A DNA stretch of 64,000 nucleotides from UBA7239 sp964509075 (lineage in GTDB: Bacteria > Pseudomonadota > Gammaproteobacteria > Pseudomonadales > UBA7239). Positions 35,361-43,523 of this stretch are shown in pieces (position 1 is the stretch's first letter; each line of letters starts with the position of its first letter). The stretch covers positions 1 to 64,000 of the forward strand of contig CAZDWC010000007.1 of NCBI GenBank assembly GCA_964509075.1. The letters are read 5' to 3'. Position numbers and translations under genes: made by a program. Below the pieces are notes generated by a model. That model saw only the letters and a program-made list of their open reading frames with translations. It had not been told where the DNA came from and ran no database searches.

Positions 35361-35389
35361 AGTTTACGCAATGGGCCTGCCGGCCACAA
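35361..35389 (-). promoter_or_regulatory. Candidate sigma-70 promoter for rpoZ-spoT
   Basis: On the minus strand, TTGTGG (-35) and TAAACT (-10) are separated by 17 bases, about 58 bases ahead of rpoZ. Three of six and four of six consensus positions match. Spacing is ideal, sequence moderate. Confidence 0.4.
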
Positions 35390-35470
35390 TAGTCGCGACA
35401 CTGGCAATGCCTGGCGCTGGAAGGTAGGGTAAGATGGCTCGGCACCGATCACAATGACGACAATAACGGC

Positions 35471-35857
35471 ATGATGCGCTCTGAAATTGCCCGCTTCCTG
35501 ATCACTGGCTCCATCAATACCGCTGCGTCCTGGCTGGTGTATATGTTGCTGAATCTGTTTGTGCCCTACGGTGTTGCCTATTCTTTCGCCTATATCTTCG
35601 GAATAGTATTCACTTACTACCTGAATACGCGCTGGGTATTCAAGGTGCCCATGAAGTGGAGTACCTTTATCCAGTTTCCGGCGGTATATGTGATCCGCTA
35701 TGGCATGGACATGGGCGTCATGTTTGTGCTGATCTCGCTTTGGCATTGCCCGGAAAGCCTGGCGCCATTTCTGGCGCTTACTGTCGGTATGCCCGTCGGC
35801 TTCCTGTTGTCGCGGTTGGTGCTGAAGCGACAGCCCCCATCCGAACCTGCGGTCTAG
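35471..35857 (+). CDS. GtrA-family membrane protein
   Basis: 128 residues, four predicted helices, the fold of GtrA flippase-like proteins that move polyprenyl-linked sugars across the inner membrane. ARFLITGSINTAASWLVYML and NFVPYGVAY-type NLFVPYGVAYSFAY, then YLNTRWVFK, are the typical GtrA sequence. It stands alone here; glycosyltransferase genes lie elsewhere in the window. Its 3' end overlaps that of fur by four bases. Confidence 0.85.
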   Translation: MMRSEIARFLITGSINTAASWLVYMLLNLFVPYGVAYSFAYIFGIVFTYYLNTRWVFKVPMKWSTFIQFPAVYVIRYGMDMGVMFVLISLWHCPESLAPFLALTVGMPVGFLLSRLVLKRQPPSEPAV

Positions 35858-36264
35858 CGTTTCGGGCGCACGTATAACACCAGGCTGTGACCCACCAGTT
35901 CGAAGCCGTGGGCCTCTGCTGTTTCCTGCTGGATACGCTCGATGTCGGCGTTGTGAAATTCCACAACACGCCCGCTTTCCATGCACACCATGTGATCATG
36001 GTGCTCGTCGCCGCGATTGAGTTCGAACACGGCATAGCCGCCGTCGAAGTTGTGGCGCGTCACCAGACCTGCCGACTCGAACTGTGTCAACACGCGGTAA
36101 ACCGTGGCGAGGCCGACGTCTTCGCCGGTTTCCAGCAGGTTCTTGTAGACATCCTCGGCACTCAGGTGTCGCAGGTCATTGTTCTCCAGCATCTGCAGGA
36201 TCTTGATCCGCGGCACCGTCACTTTCAGCCCGGCCTTGCGCAACTCCTGATTTTCTCCAGCCAT
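35854..36264 (-). CDS. fur: Ferric uptake regulator Fur
   Basis: 136-residue iron-responsive repressor. The N-terminal winged helix begins NQELRKAGLKVTVPRIKIL. GLATVYRVLTQFESAGLV is the recognition region. The metal site has HHDHMVCMESGRVVEF. The first Cys of the zinc C-x-x-C is kept but the second is Ser, a relaxed zinc site as in several Pseudomonadales. A strong AAGGGG precedes the ATG. Divergent from bamE, sharing a 74-base gap. Confidence 0.95.
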   Translation of the reverse strand: MAGENQELRKAGLKVTVPRIKILQMLENNDLRHLSAEDVYKNLLETGEDVGLATVYRVLTQFESAGLVTRHNFDGGYAVFELNRGDEHHDHMVCMESGRVVEFHNADIERIQQETAEAHGFELVGHSLVLYVRPKR

Positions 36265-36338
36265 GTCACGCCCCTTCTAGCGCTATCCGGTATCGGGTAT
36301 TATCGCCCCTCGCCGTGCCCAGTGGAATCCTGTTCTCC

Positions 36339-36776
36339 ATGCCCCGCCTAAAACTTGCAAAATCCTGCCGTCGGTTTGCCCTGATTCCTGCCTTTCTGGC
36401 TATCTGTGCGTGCTCGTTTCCCGGTGTCTACAAACTGGATATCCAGCAAGGCAATATCGTGACGCAGGAGGCTGTTGACCAGCTCAAGCCCGGCATGAGC
36501 AAGCGTCAGGTGCGTTACCTGCTCGGAACGCCGTTGCTGGTTGACAGCTTTCACGAGGATCGCTGGGACTATTTCTACTCACTGAAAAATCACGATGACG
36601 AATACAGTCAGGAGCGCCTGACGCTGCTGTTTGCAAATGACCAGCTGGTACAACTGAAAGGCAATTTCCGTCCCTCCGCACAACAGGCTGTGTCGCAGCT
36701 GCCCACACTGCCGGCTGCCGAAGAAAGGCCGACCATTCCGCCGTCGGACGTGAAGGTTTACCCGGTTTCGCCCTGA
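36339..36776 (+). CDS. bamE: Outer membrane assembly lipoprotein BamE (SmpA/OmlA)
   Basis: 145 residues. Part of the BAM complex that inserts outer-membrane beta-barrels. The lipoprotein signal ends with ICAC, then SFPGVYKLDIQQGN. The family motifs LKPGMSKRQVRYLLGTPLL and WDYFYSLKN are present. Pro-rich tail to residue 145. Start ATG at 36339; TATTAT at ~36297-36302 could be its -10. fur-bamE divergence is standard in gammaproteobacteria. Confidence 0.95.
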   Translation: MPRLKLAKSCRRFALIPAFLAICACSFPGVYKLDIQQGNIVTQEAVDQLKPGMSKRQVRYLLGTPLLVDSFHEDRWDYFYSLKNHDDEYSQERLTLLFANDQLVQLKGNFRPSAQQAVSQLPTLPAAEERPTIPPSDVKVYPVSP

Positions 36777-36786
36777 TCGGGCGCGT

Positions 36787-37077
36787 TTAGAGGCGTTTGG
36801 CGGCGCGCTGCCGTCGCGCTTCTTTCGGATCCAGCAGCAGCGGGCGGTAGATTTCCACTCGATCGCCCTCCACCAGCACATGGCTGGCGGGATCGTCGAT
36901 CACTTTCGCAAAAATTCCCAGCCGACACGTGGCGAGATCGAGCTCCGGAAACCGGCTGGCAATATCACTGCGTGCTAGCGCTTCCTGTGCAGTACATCCC
37001 GCCTCCACCTGTAATGGCACGACCTGTTGTCTGTCGGGCAGTGCGCAGGCCACTTCCACGTTGACAAGCCGGGTCAT
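36787..37077 (-). CDS. rnfH: RnfH-family ubiquitin-like protein (RatB)
   Basis: 96 residues. A beta-grasp (ubiquitin-like) protein of the RnfH/UPF0125 family, often called RatB. VEVACALPDRQQVVPLQVEAG and VEGDRVEIYRPLLLDPKEARR are the family core. Role unclear. The ATG overlaps the ratA stop by one base (TGATG). It converges on bamE with ten bases between the stops. Confidence 0.9.
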   Translation of the reverse strand: MTRLVNVEVACALPDRQQVVPLQVEAGCTAQEALARSDIASRFPELDLATCRLGIFAKVIDDPASHVLVEGDRVEIYRPLLLDPKEARRQRAAKRL

Positions 37078-37523
37078 CAGGCCGCCCCTCCGTAGAGCGC
37101 GTGCGCACGACGGCACAGCGAATCCACCAGATTGCCGGCGACGCCTTCAAATAATTTTCCGGCAGCGAGGCTGGCCAATTTGCCATCCAGCTCGAATTGC
37201 AGGTCCAGCGACACTTTGCAGGCGCTGACCGCCAGTACATCGAACTGCCAGCGGCCAGACAGTGAGCGAAACGGCCCCTCAACCAGCTCCATGATGATGG
37301 TTTGCGGTCGCAGCAGGCGATTACGAGTGGCAAACGATTGCGTGATACCGGCGCGAGAAAGCTCCAGCCGCGCTTCGATCAGTTCGGCTTCCGCCGCCAG
37401 AATACGCGCGCCGACGCAGCCATCCATGTATTGCGGATAGGCTTCAATGTCGTTGATCAGGTCAAACAGGTGCTCGGCCGGATACGGTAACAGTGCGGTC
37501 TTGGCGATACGGGTGACAGGCAT
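37077..37523 (-). CDS. ratA: RatA-family START-like protein (coenzyme Q-binding)
   Basis: 148 residues, a START/SRPBCC fold. Related to Coq10, which binds ubiquinone; in E. coli RatA has been reported to bind 50S subunits. IAKTALLPYPAEHLFDLIND, YPQYMDGCVGARIL and LWQFDVL-type WQFDVLAVSACKVSLDLQF are the conserved positions. ATG at 37523. First gene of a ratA-rnfH operon, divergent from smpB, the usual arrangement. Confidence 0.92.
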   Translation of the reverse strand: MPVTRIAKTALLPYPAEHLFDLINDIEAYPQYMDGCVGARILAAEAELIEARLELSRAGITQSFATRNRLLRPQTIIMELVEGPFRSLSGRWQFDVLAVSACKVSLDLQFELDGKLASLAAGKLFEGVAGNLVDSLCRRAHALYGGAA

Positions 37524-37594
37524 GGAAGAGGCGCGACACACTTAATTTGAATGTGCGCATTCTAACACTCGCGCCCTGCTCTATAATGCCGCGC

Positions 37595-38068
37595 ATGAGT
37601 AAATCCAAAAGCAAAGACACTGGCGGCACCATTGCGCTGAACAAGAAGGCGCGGCACGACTACTTCATCGAGGAGCGCTACGAGGCGGGCATCGCCCTGC
37701 AGGGTTGGGAAGTGAAAAGCCTGCGCGCCGGCAAATGCCAGCTGGTCGATTCCTACGTGTTGATCAAAGACGGCGAGGCTTTCCTGCTCGGCGCGCATAT
37801 CTCGCCACTGCAAAGCACATCGACCCACTTCGTGACGGATCCCACGCGCACACGCAAACTGTTGCTTAAAGACCGGGAACTCGCGGACATCTTTGTTGCC
37901 GTGCAACAGAAAGGTTACACCTGCGTGTGTACGGCAATGTACTGGAAACGGCATCTGGTGAAATGCGAAATCGCTCTCGCCAAAGGTAAAGCCGAACACG
38001 ACAAGCGCGAAGTGCAGAAAGAAAAAGATTGGCAGCGCGAAAAACAGCGTTTGATGGCTGCTAAGTAA
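37595..38068 (+). CDS. smpB: SsrA-binding protein SmpB
   Basis: 157 residues. Binds tmRNA and places it in stalled ribosomes (trans-translation). NKKARHDYFIEERYEAGIAL, GWEVKSLRAGK and RKLLLKDREL are the OB-fold core, and the C-terminal tail DWQREKQRLMAAK is the positively charged helix that enters the mRNA channel. No ribosome site precedes the ATG at 37595. A TATAAT hexamer at 37582-37587 ends seven bases before it, suggesting a very short leader. The tmRNA gene is not in the window. Confidence 0.95.
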   Translation: MSKSKSKDTGGTIALNKKARHDYFIEERYEAGIALQGWEVKSLRAGKCQLVDSYVLIKDGEAFLLGAHISPLQSTSTHFVTDPTRTRKLLLKDRELADIFVAVQQKGYTCVCTAMYWKRHLVKCEIALAKGKAEHDKREVQKEKDWQREKQRLMAAK

Positions 38069-38192
38069 CAGCCAAGGTCTGGGGTCAGTTGCATACGTCA
38101 CTGCGCTTTATTTTTGCCAACACTTGTGCATAATGATGCCGTCGCCGGAGCGCGATAGCAGTATTCTTACAAACGGTTCAAAAGGATGTGAC

Positions 38193-38618
38193 ATGAATTT
38201 CCCGACGCAAGGATCGCGCACTGTCTTTTTATTTCTGCTCTTGTGTGCAATGAATCCCGCCATTGCCGAACTCTACAGATGTCCGCAGCCCGACGGCACG
38301 CCGCTGTTTTCTGATGTGCCGTGTATCGACAGCGGTGGCGAGGCGGTCGAACTGCTCGAAAACACGGCCTTGGATAGCAGCAGCATCGGTCTGTATGCCG
38401 GAAGCAGGCAAAGAGTGTCGCACCCGGCTGGCAGTGGGCAGGTTGTTTTTATCGAAGACGAGGAAACGAGTTTGCGCAATGCGCGCATCACCGCCCGCGA
38501 GCGGGCGGCAGAGAAGCGCAGATTGAAACGCAAGACGAAACGCGCGAAGCAAAATAAAAACAATGGCAAGCGTTGGGAAAGCCATGCAGATGTGCTGAGC
38601 GGTATTAGCCGCGGCTGA
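38193..38618 (+). CDS. Exported protein with DUF4124-like N-terminal domain
   Basis: 141 residues. A signal peptide (FLFLLLCAMNPAIA) precedes a compact segment ELYRCPQPDGTPLFSDVPC, the DUF4124 pattern with two Cys that probably pair. A basic, low-complexity C-terminus (RRLKRKTKRAKQNKNNGKR) follows. AAGGA sits six bases before the ATG at 38193. Its last 14 bases overlap the 3' end of the chemotaxis receptor on the other strand. Confidence 0.75.
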   Translation: MNFPTQGSRTVFLFLLLCAMNPAIAELYRCPQPDGTPLFSDVPCIDSGGEAVELLENTALDSSSIGLYAGSRQRVSHPAGSGQVVFIEDEETSLRNARITARERAAEKRRLKRKTKRAKQNKNNGKRWESHADVLSGISRG

Positions 38619-40113
38619 CGACAAATTGCCCGGCCAGCTGTTGTAACTCCTGTGACAGTGATGACAGCTGTTGTCCGAGATCGCTGACTTGCTGTGCGTG
38701 GTGGTTGGCACTGTCGGTGCTCTGGCGCATGTTGCCGGCATTGCGTCCCAATTCGTTGGTGACCGCCGACTGCTCGTGTGTTGCCGTGGCAATCAGGTGA
38801 TTCATCTGACTGATGGCATTCACCGCCTCGGTTACGTTTTCCAGCAAGCGCACGGTTTCTTCGGTCAGTGATACGCAACGTCCGGCGCCGCTCTGACTGC
38901 CCGTTATTGCGCGCACAGCCTCTTCACTTCCGACTTGCAGATTGCCGATCATCTGGCGGATTTCTTCCGTGGATTGCTGGGTGCGCGAAGCGAGGGAGCG
39001 CACTTCATCTGCAACCACGGCAAAGCCGCGTCCCTGTTCCCCGGCACGTGCAGCTTCGATGGCAGCATTGAGTGCCAGCAGATTGGTCTGTTCGGCGATC
39101 CCGCGAATCACATCCACCACGGAGCCGATGTGGTTGGCCTCGGTGGCCAATTTGCCAACAGCCGCGCCGGCGCCATCAATGGTTTGTGCCAGGCTGCGGA
39201 TTTCCTGCTGTGTTTGGTACAGCGCATTAATGCCGGCCTTGGAATCGCGGTCGGCGGCGTTGGCAGATAAGGATGCCTGCTCGGCGTTCTGGGAAACGTC
39301 GTGAACCGCCCGGCCCATTTCATCGATGGCATTGACCATGTACTGCACATCCTGCTGCTGCTGGCGTGCTTCCTGGGAAATCTGGCTGGTGTGCGAGTTC
39401 AGTTCCGCAGAGCTGCGGGTGAGCTGATCGCCGGCAGACAGTACTCGGCCAATGGTGGAGTCGAGGGCCGAGACAACACCGTTCATGCGCTGAATCAGTT
39501 CATCGGCAAGACTGTGGCGAAAAGTGAGGCTTATCTGTTGCTTGTTATTGGGCGACATGTGATCGGCCAGTTGCCAGAGCGCCTCTCCCTGCAGCGCAGC
39601 CTTGCGCGTATCGATGGCCATGAAGCCGAGCAGGATGGATTCCACGACCACGTAGGCAGCGTGCAGGAACACCATGCTCCAGCCGTGTCCGGGATGGTTG
39701 AAGACATACACCGGCCAGCCGGCGCTCTGCATCATGAAGAAGCCCACATGGTGTACGGCGATGACGGCAGCTGCGACCACAATCGGCACCCAGTCGCGGT
39801 AGTAGAGCAGGATGGCAAGACAGACAAATACGCCGAAGTGCATCTCGATCATGCCGTGTGCAAGATGGATGTGCAGACCGGTCAGCGCCATCAATCCGGC
39901 GGCAAAGACACAGCGGGACAATGGCGTGCCCGGTGCTATGGCATGCACCAGTGTGGCGATACCGCCAATCCCTATGCTTGCAGCCAGCGCCAGTCCCCAG
40001 TTGCCGTCGTTTAGCCCGCACAACAACAGAGCATAGGCAGCCAATCCCCACGTGATGCCTCGCATCACGCGATCTGCCTTCAGAAAATGCTCGTTGAGTT
40101 GTGTGGTGGCCAT
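38605..40113 (-). CDS. Methyl-accepting chemotaxis protein with multi-helix membrane sensor
   Basis: 502 residues. Residues ~15-185 form about six helices with short loops and many histidines (LHIHLAHGMIEMHFG, AVHHVGFFMMQ, NHPGHGWSMVFLHAAY) instead of a periplasmic sensor domain. The cytoplasmic part carries the hairpin tip EQTNLLALNAAIEAARAGEQ and GRGFAVVADEVRSLA, which binds CheA/CheW. No HAMP domain is evident. GGAG lies six bases ahead of the ATG at 40113. Ligand unknown; sensing of a membrane-related signal is inferred. Confidence 0.9.
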   Translation of the reverse strand: MATTQLNEHFLKADRVMRGITWGLAAYALLLCGLNDGNWGLALAASIGIGGIATLVHAIAPGTPLSRCVFAAGLMALTGLHIHLAHGMIEMHFGVFVCLAILLYYRDWVPIVVAAAVIAVHHVGFFMMQSAGWPVYVFNHPGHGWSMVFLHAAYVVVESILLGFMAIDTRKAALQGEALWQLADHMSPNNKQQISLTFRHSLADELIQRMNGVVSALDSTIGRVLSAGDQLTRSSAELNSHTSQISQEARQQQQDVQYMVNAIDEMGRAVHDVSQNAEQASLSANAADRDSKAGINALYQTQQEIRSLAQTIDGAGAAVGKLATEANHIGSVVDVIRGIAEQTNLLALNAAIEAARAGEQGRGFAVVADEVRSLASRTQQSTEEIRQMIGNLQVGSEEAVRAITGSQSGAGRCVSLTEETVRLLENVTEAVNAISQMNHLIATATHEQSAVTNELGRNAGNMRQSTDSANHHAQQVSDLGQQLSSLSQELQQLAGQFVVSRG

Positions 40114-40208
40114 GATGAGCTCCGGATCAAAAGCTTTCGCTTGAGTATAGTCGGCAATCACCCGGCTCCGTGTTACCCCTCGTCACCCATCGAAAAAACG
40201 GAGCAGAG

Positions 40209-40946
40209 TTACAGCCGGCCCTGCTCCTGTTTCAACAGCAGAACCGATTGTTGCTCATTAGCAATGGCATCCTGCAAACTCATCGATGAGCCGTAATGCA
40301 GTGCGCGTTTGGCGAACTTCAGCGTTGCAGGATTACATTCCGCACATTGCAGCGCGAGTTCACGCGCTTTTGCTATCAATTGGTCGCCGGGCACCACGTG
40401 ATTGACGAGGCCGATCTCGCCAGCTTCCTGTGCGGTAATCGTGCGCGCGGTCATCAACAATTCCTGGGCCTTGTGCATGCCGACAATTTTCGGCAGCAAA
40501 TGCGTACTGCCGAGGCCGGGCATGATGCCGAGCTTGGCAAAATTGAGTGCCAGTTTGGCGTGCTCGGCGGCGATGCGCATATCCAGCGGCAGGATCATGG
40601 TCATGCCGATGCCCACCGCGTGGCCATTCAAGGCGGCTATGGTGGGTTTGGGGAAGTTGGCCAGTTCCAGCGCAAAAGATTTGATGAGTTCTTCCTCGCC
40701 TATCAGGCGCGTGCCCTCCGGAATCGGCTGCTGCAAATACACGCGATCAGCGCCGGCGCAGAAACCGCGCTCGCCGCTGCCGGTGAGAATCACCGCGCGC
40801 ACATCGCTGTCTTTTTCCGCTGCGCGAAACGCAGCGACAATTTCGTCGCCCATGTCGGGTGTGTAGGCGTTCAGCACATCCGGGCGATTCAGGGTGATGG
40901 TGGCGATGTGTTGCTCGACGCTGTAGAGAATGTACTGGTAAGACAT
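40209..40946 (-). CDS. Enoyl-CoA hydratase/isomerase family protein
   Basis: 245-residue crotonase-fold enzyme. ATITLNRPDVLNAYTPDM, then GSGERGFCAGADRVYL (oxyanion hole) and FAKLGIMPGLGSTHLLPKIVG (second catalytic segment). The second catalytic Glu of true hydratases (in the AEFG/GE-type position) is not obvious; position LNFAKLGIMP suggests an isomerase or other CoA ligand. Substrate unknown. It stands alone between the chemotaxis receptor and marC. Confidence 0.85.
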   Translation of the reverse strand: MSYQYILYSVEQHIATITLNRPDVLNAYTPDMGDEIVAAFRAAEKDSDVRAVILTGSGERGFCAGADRVYLQQPIPEGTRLIGEEELIKSFALELANFPKPTIAALNGHAVGIGMTMILPLDMRIAAEHAKLALNFAKLGIMPGLGSTHLLPKIVGMHKAQELLMTARTITAQEAGEIGLVNHVVPGDQLIAKARELALQCAECNPATLKFAKRALHYGSSMSLQDAIANEQQSVLLLKQEQGRL

Positions 40947-41056
40947 GAAGATACCACTGGTGTGAATTGCTGTGATTCTAGGGGGGATGGCTGTCGGAGT
41001 AAATTTGTAAAGCCCATGCTACTCTGCAGAAACAGCACTGCATTGCATGGGTCGCC

Positions 41057-41692
41057 ATGGCCGACGAACTGCGCCATTACCTCTACATCCTCTTCACTCT
41101 GTTCGTCATCGTTGATCCGGTGGCGGCTATTCCTCTGTTCATCAACTACACCAACGGGCAGTCAGTCAGCGAGCGTCGTCACACCGCACGAATCACGGCT
41201 GTTGCTGTGGGTGCGATTCTTGTCACCAGCATTTTTCTGGGTGAACCGCTGCTGAAATTTTTCGGCATCAGTATCCCTTCGTTTCGCGTCGGTGCCGGTA
41301 TCTGCATCCTGTTGATGGCCATTGCCATGCTGAATGCGCGGCTGGGCGGTGCACGCAGCACGCCGGAAGAGAAGAGCGAGGCGGAAGACAAGGCCAGCGT
41401 GGCCGTGGTGCCGTTGGCGATCCCGGTGCTGGCGGGGCCAGGTGCCATCAGCTCGATGATTCTCTACACGCACAGCGCCGACCAGTGGTGGGAGTTGGTG
41501 CTGCTGGTAGCGATTTCGCTGCTGGTAGCCGGCAGTGTTCTGCTGACGCTGTATCTGGCCGAGCCGATGGCGCGTCGTCTTGGGCGTACCGGCATCAACA
41601 TCGCCACGCGTCTGCTCGGCCTGATTCTCGTCGCCGTGGCCGTAGAATTCATGGCCAGCGGTTTGCGCGGTCTTTTTCCCGGGCTGCAGTAA
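41057..41692 (+). CDS. MarC-family integral membrane protein
   Basis: 211 residues with six hydrophobic helices. LFTLFVIVDPVAAIPLFINY at the N-terminus, FFGISIPSFRVGAGICILLMAI and VVPLAIPVLAGPGAISSMIL are typical of the MarC/UPF0056 family. Function unknown (an early link to multidrug resistance in E. coli was withdrawn). The Mn-riboswitch transcript starts downstream. Confidence 0.9.
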   Translation: MADELRHYLYILFTLFVIVDPVAAIPLFINYTNGQSVSERRHTARITAVAVGAILVTSIFLGEPLLKFFGISIPSFRVGAGICILLMAIAMLNARLGGARSTPEEKSEAEDKASVAVVPLAIPVLAGPGAISSMILYTHSADQWWELVLLVAISLLVAGSVLLTLYLAEPMARRLGRTGINIATRLLGLILVAVAVEFMASGLRGLFPGLQ

Positions 41693-41742
41693 AACCTGCA
41701 TGGCCCTGTGTTTTCCACTATTAACCAAGTGAGGAAGTAGGC

Positions 41743-41748
41743 TATTAT
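41743..41748 (+). promoter_or_regulatory. Candidate -10 of the riboswitch transcript
   Basis: TATTAT, 23 bases ahead of the riboswitch core. A TTAACC at 41721-41726 stands 16 bases upstream, a weak -35. Placement is right for a promoter; sequence support is modest. Confidence 0.35.
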
Positions 41749-41770
41749 TGATCAGCTGCCGTTTGCCGGC

Positions 41771-41890
41771 AGCATTTGGGGGAGTAGCTCCGGGATCCCA
41801 TCCCGCTGCACGGCCGTCAGCACGGTGATCTTGCACATCACCCGGCCCTGCAGGCAGGCGCATAGCGCCGGCGAACGAGACCTGTATGCA
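41771..41890 (+). ncRNA. yybP-ykoY (manganese) riboswitch
   Basis: The leader of the zinc-ribbon/TerC pair contains the conserved pieces of the yybP-ykoY aptamer in order: CATTTGGGGGAGTAGC (41773-41788), CCGTCAGCAC (about 41814-41823) and GGCGAACGAGACC (41870-41882). GCAT (41772-41775) can pair with ATGC (41886-41889) to close the outer helix. In E. coli the same element precedes alx (a TerC-family Mn exporter) and mntP. The downstream genes include a TerC homologue, which strongly supports the call. Limits are approximate. Mn2+ should raise expression. Confidence 0.85.
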
Positions 41891-41946
41891 ACGTGGGCGC
41901 GGACGGCGAGTCTGCCCGTGCCTGCGCACGCGACAGGAGAAACACC

Positions 41947-42288
41947 ATGCATTGTCCCAATCCCGCTTGTGCGGCCATGAACCCGCGACCCACCCTCACC
42001 CTCGCCGACCGCCAAGGTATCGAAATCGACTACTGCCCGCATTGCCGAGGCGTCTGGCTTGATCGCGGTGAGCTCGACAAACTGATCGAACGCGCAGCGG
42101 CCGAGCTGGCTCCACCGGCGGCCGCACCCGCGCCTGCATCACCGCCTCCCGCTGCGTGGCCGTCTCATGATGGTCACAGGCACCACGACAGCCACAAACA
42201 TCAAGACAAGTACTACAAGTCACACGGCGACCATTACTACGGCAAGCGCAAGAAGTCGCTGCTGTCTGAACTGTTCGATTTCGACTGA
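41947..42288 (+). CDS. Zinc-ribbon (TFIIB-like) protein
   Basis: 113 residues. An N-terminal zf-TFIIB zinc ribbon is visible: MHCPNPAC at the first knuckle and DYCPHCRGVWLDRGELDKL at the second. A Pro/Ala linker and a His/Lys-rich tail (HDGHRHHDSHKHQDKYYK) follow, which might bind metal, before KRKKSLLSELFDFD. AGGAG lies seven bases ahead of the ATG at 41947. It is the first gene after the Mn riboswitch and 14 bases before the TerC gene, so a role in metal handling is inferred. Confidence 0.88.
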   Translation: MHCPNPACAAMNPRPTLTLADRQGIEIDYCPHCRGVWLDRGELDKLIERAAAELAPPAAAPAPASPPPAAWPSHDGHRHHDSHKHQDKYYKSHGDHYYGKRKKSLLSELFDFD

Positions 42289-42302
42289 GCGGGAGATGCG
42301 CG

Positions 42303-43289
42303 ATGGAAACTATAGGTTCCTGGTGGATGTGGGCTGGATTTGTCGCCATTGTTTTGGTGATGCTGGCGGTTGATCTTTTTGTCGTTGGTGGCGGCAAGCA
42401 GCACAAAGTGTCTTTCAGGGAAGCTGCTACCTGGTCGGTGATATGGGTCTCGCTGTCTTTTCTGTTTGCTGGTGCCTTGTGGTGGCACCTCGATGGCAGC
42501 GTTGGCCGCGAGGTGGCGAATGAGAAGTCGCTGGAGTTCATCACGGGATATTTGATTGAAAAATCTCTCGCGGTCGACAACGTTTTTGTCTGGCTGATGC
42601 TGTTCTCGTTTTTTGGTATTCCGCTGGAATTGCAAAAACGCGTGCTGGCACTCGGTGTTCTTGGTGCCATCATCATGCGCACGGGCATGATCTTTGCCGG
42701 TGCCTGGCTGATCACTAAATTTCACTGGATACTGTATGTATTCGGCGCCTTTTTGCTGATTACCGGCGTAAAAATGTGGTGGTTTGCCGAAGAAAAGCCG
42801 GACATGGCAAACAACCCCTTGATTCGCTGGCTGCGTGGGCACATGAAAATAACGGATGAGCTTCATGGCGAGCGTTTTTGGGTGTGGCGTGATGGCGTTC
42901 GTTATGCGACGCCATTGTTGTTGGCGCTGATCCTGGTGGAGATATCGGATCTCATCTTTGCTGTCGATTCAATTCCGGCGATTTTTGCTGTTACGGCAGA
43001 CCCGTTTATCGTGCTGACATCAAATATCTTCGCCATTCTTGGTTTGCGGGCGATGTATTTTCTCTTGGCTGACATGGCGGACCGTTTTTCGTTGTTGAAA
43101 TATGGTTTGGCGGCGGTGTTGGTGTTCATTGGTGTCAAAATGATGCTGATCGATGTTTACAAGATTCCCATTGGCTTCTCGCTGGCAGTTGTCGCTGCTT
43201 TTATAGGGATTTCGATTGTTTTGTCTCTTCGCAAGGAAAGGGACGCGCATTCGACAGCAGGGCGTGCAGAGAGGGATGAAGGTGCTTGA
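42303..43289 (+). CDS. TerC/Alx-family integral membrane protein
   Basis: 328 residues, eight or nine helices. ITGYLIEKSLAVDNVFVWL (acidic helix), ALILVEISDLIFAVDSIPAI and MYFLLADMADRFSLLKYGLA are the TerC core with acidic residues for metal passage. The family exports Mn2+ or supports metal loading of secreted enzymes; Alx in E. coli is controlled by the same riboswitch type found here. GGGAG precedes the start. It ends 234 bases before sutA. Confidence 0.92.
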   Translation: METIGSWWMWAGFVAIVLVMLAVDLFVVGGGKQHKVSFREAATWSVIWVSLSFLFAGALWWHLDGSVGREVANEKSLEFITGYLIEKSLAVDNVFVWLMLFSFFGIPLELQKRVLALGVLGAIIMRTGMIFAGAWLITKFHWILYVFGAFLLITGVKMWWFAEEKPDMANNPLIRWLRGHMKITDELHGERFWVWRDGVRYATPLLLALILVEISDLIFAVDSIPAIFAVTADPFIVLTSNIFAILGLRAMYFLLADMADRFSLLKYGLAAVLVFIGVKMMLIDVYKIPIGFSLAVVAAFIGISIVLSLRKERDAHSTAGRAERDEGA

Positions 43290-43523
43290 TCACGTGGCAG
43301 CTTCGTCCGTGAGCGTTGACTGCCGGCCGCTGGAGGTAAACCCGACTGCCGACATGGGCGGGTGGGGAACCTTGCATTCGTCGGTTATTTCGATCCGATT
43401 GTCAGGAGGCTGTCGGACGTTACGCACTTTGCGGAATTCTGGTCTATATAGGCGGTAAGGGCTTGTCGGAAACGGTGGCAGGTCCTGCCCATAAAAACCG
43501 TGACAGGGTTCAGGAGGTACAAC

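Noticed and set aside
36289..36338. Strong promoter claim for bamE
   Set aside because: TATTAT is present but there is no matching -35 at normal spacing, so I did not list it separately.
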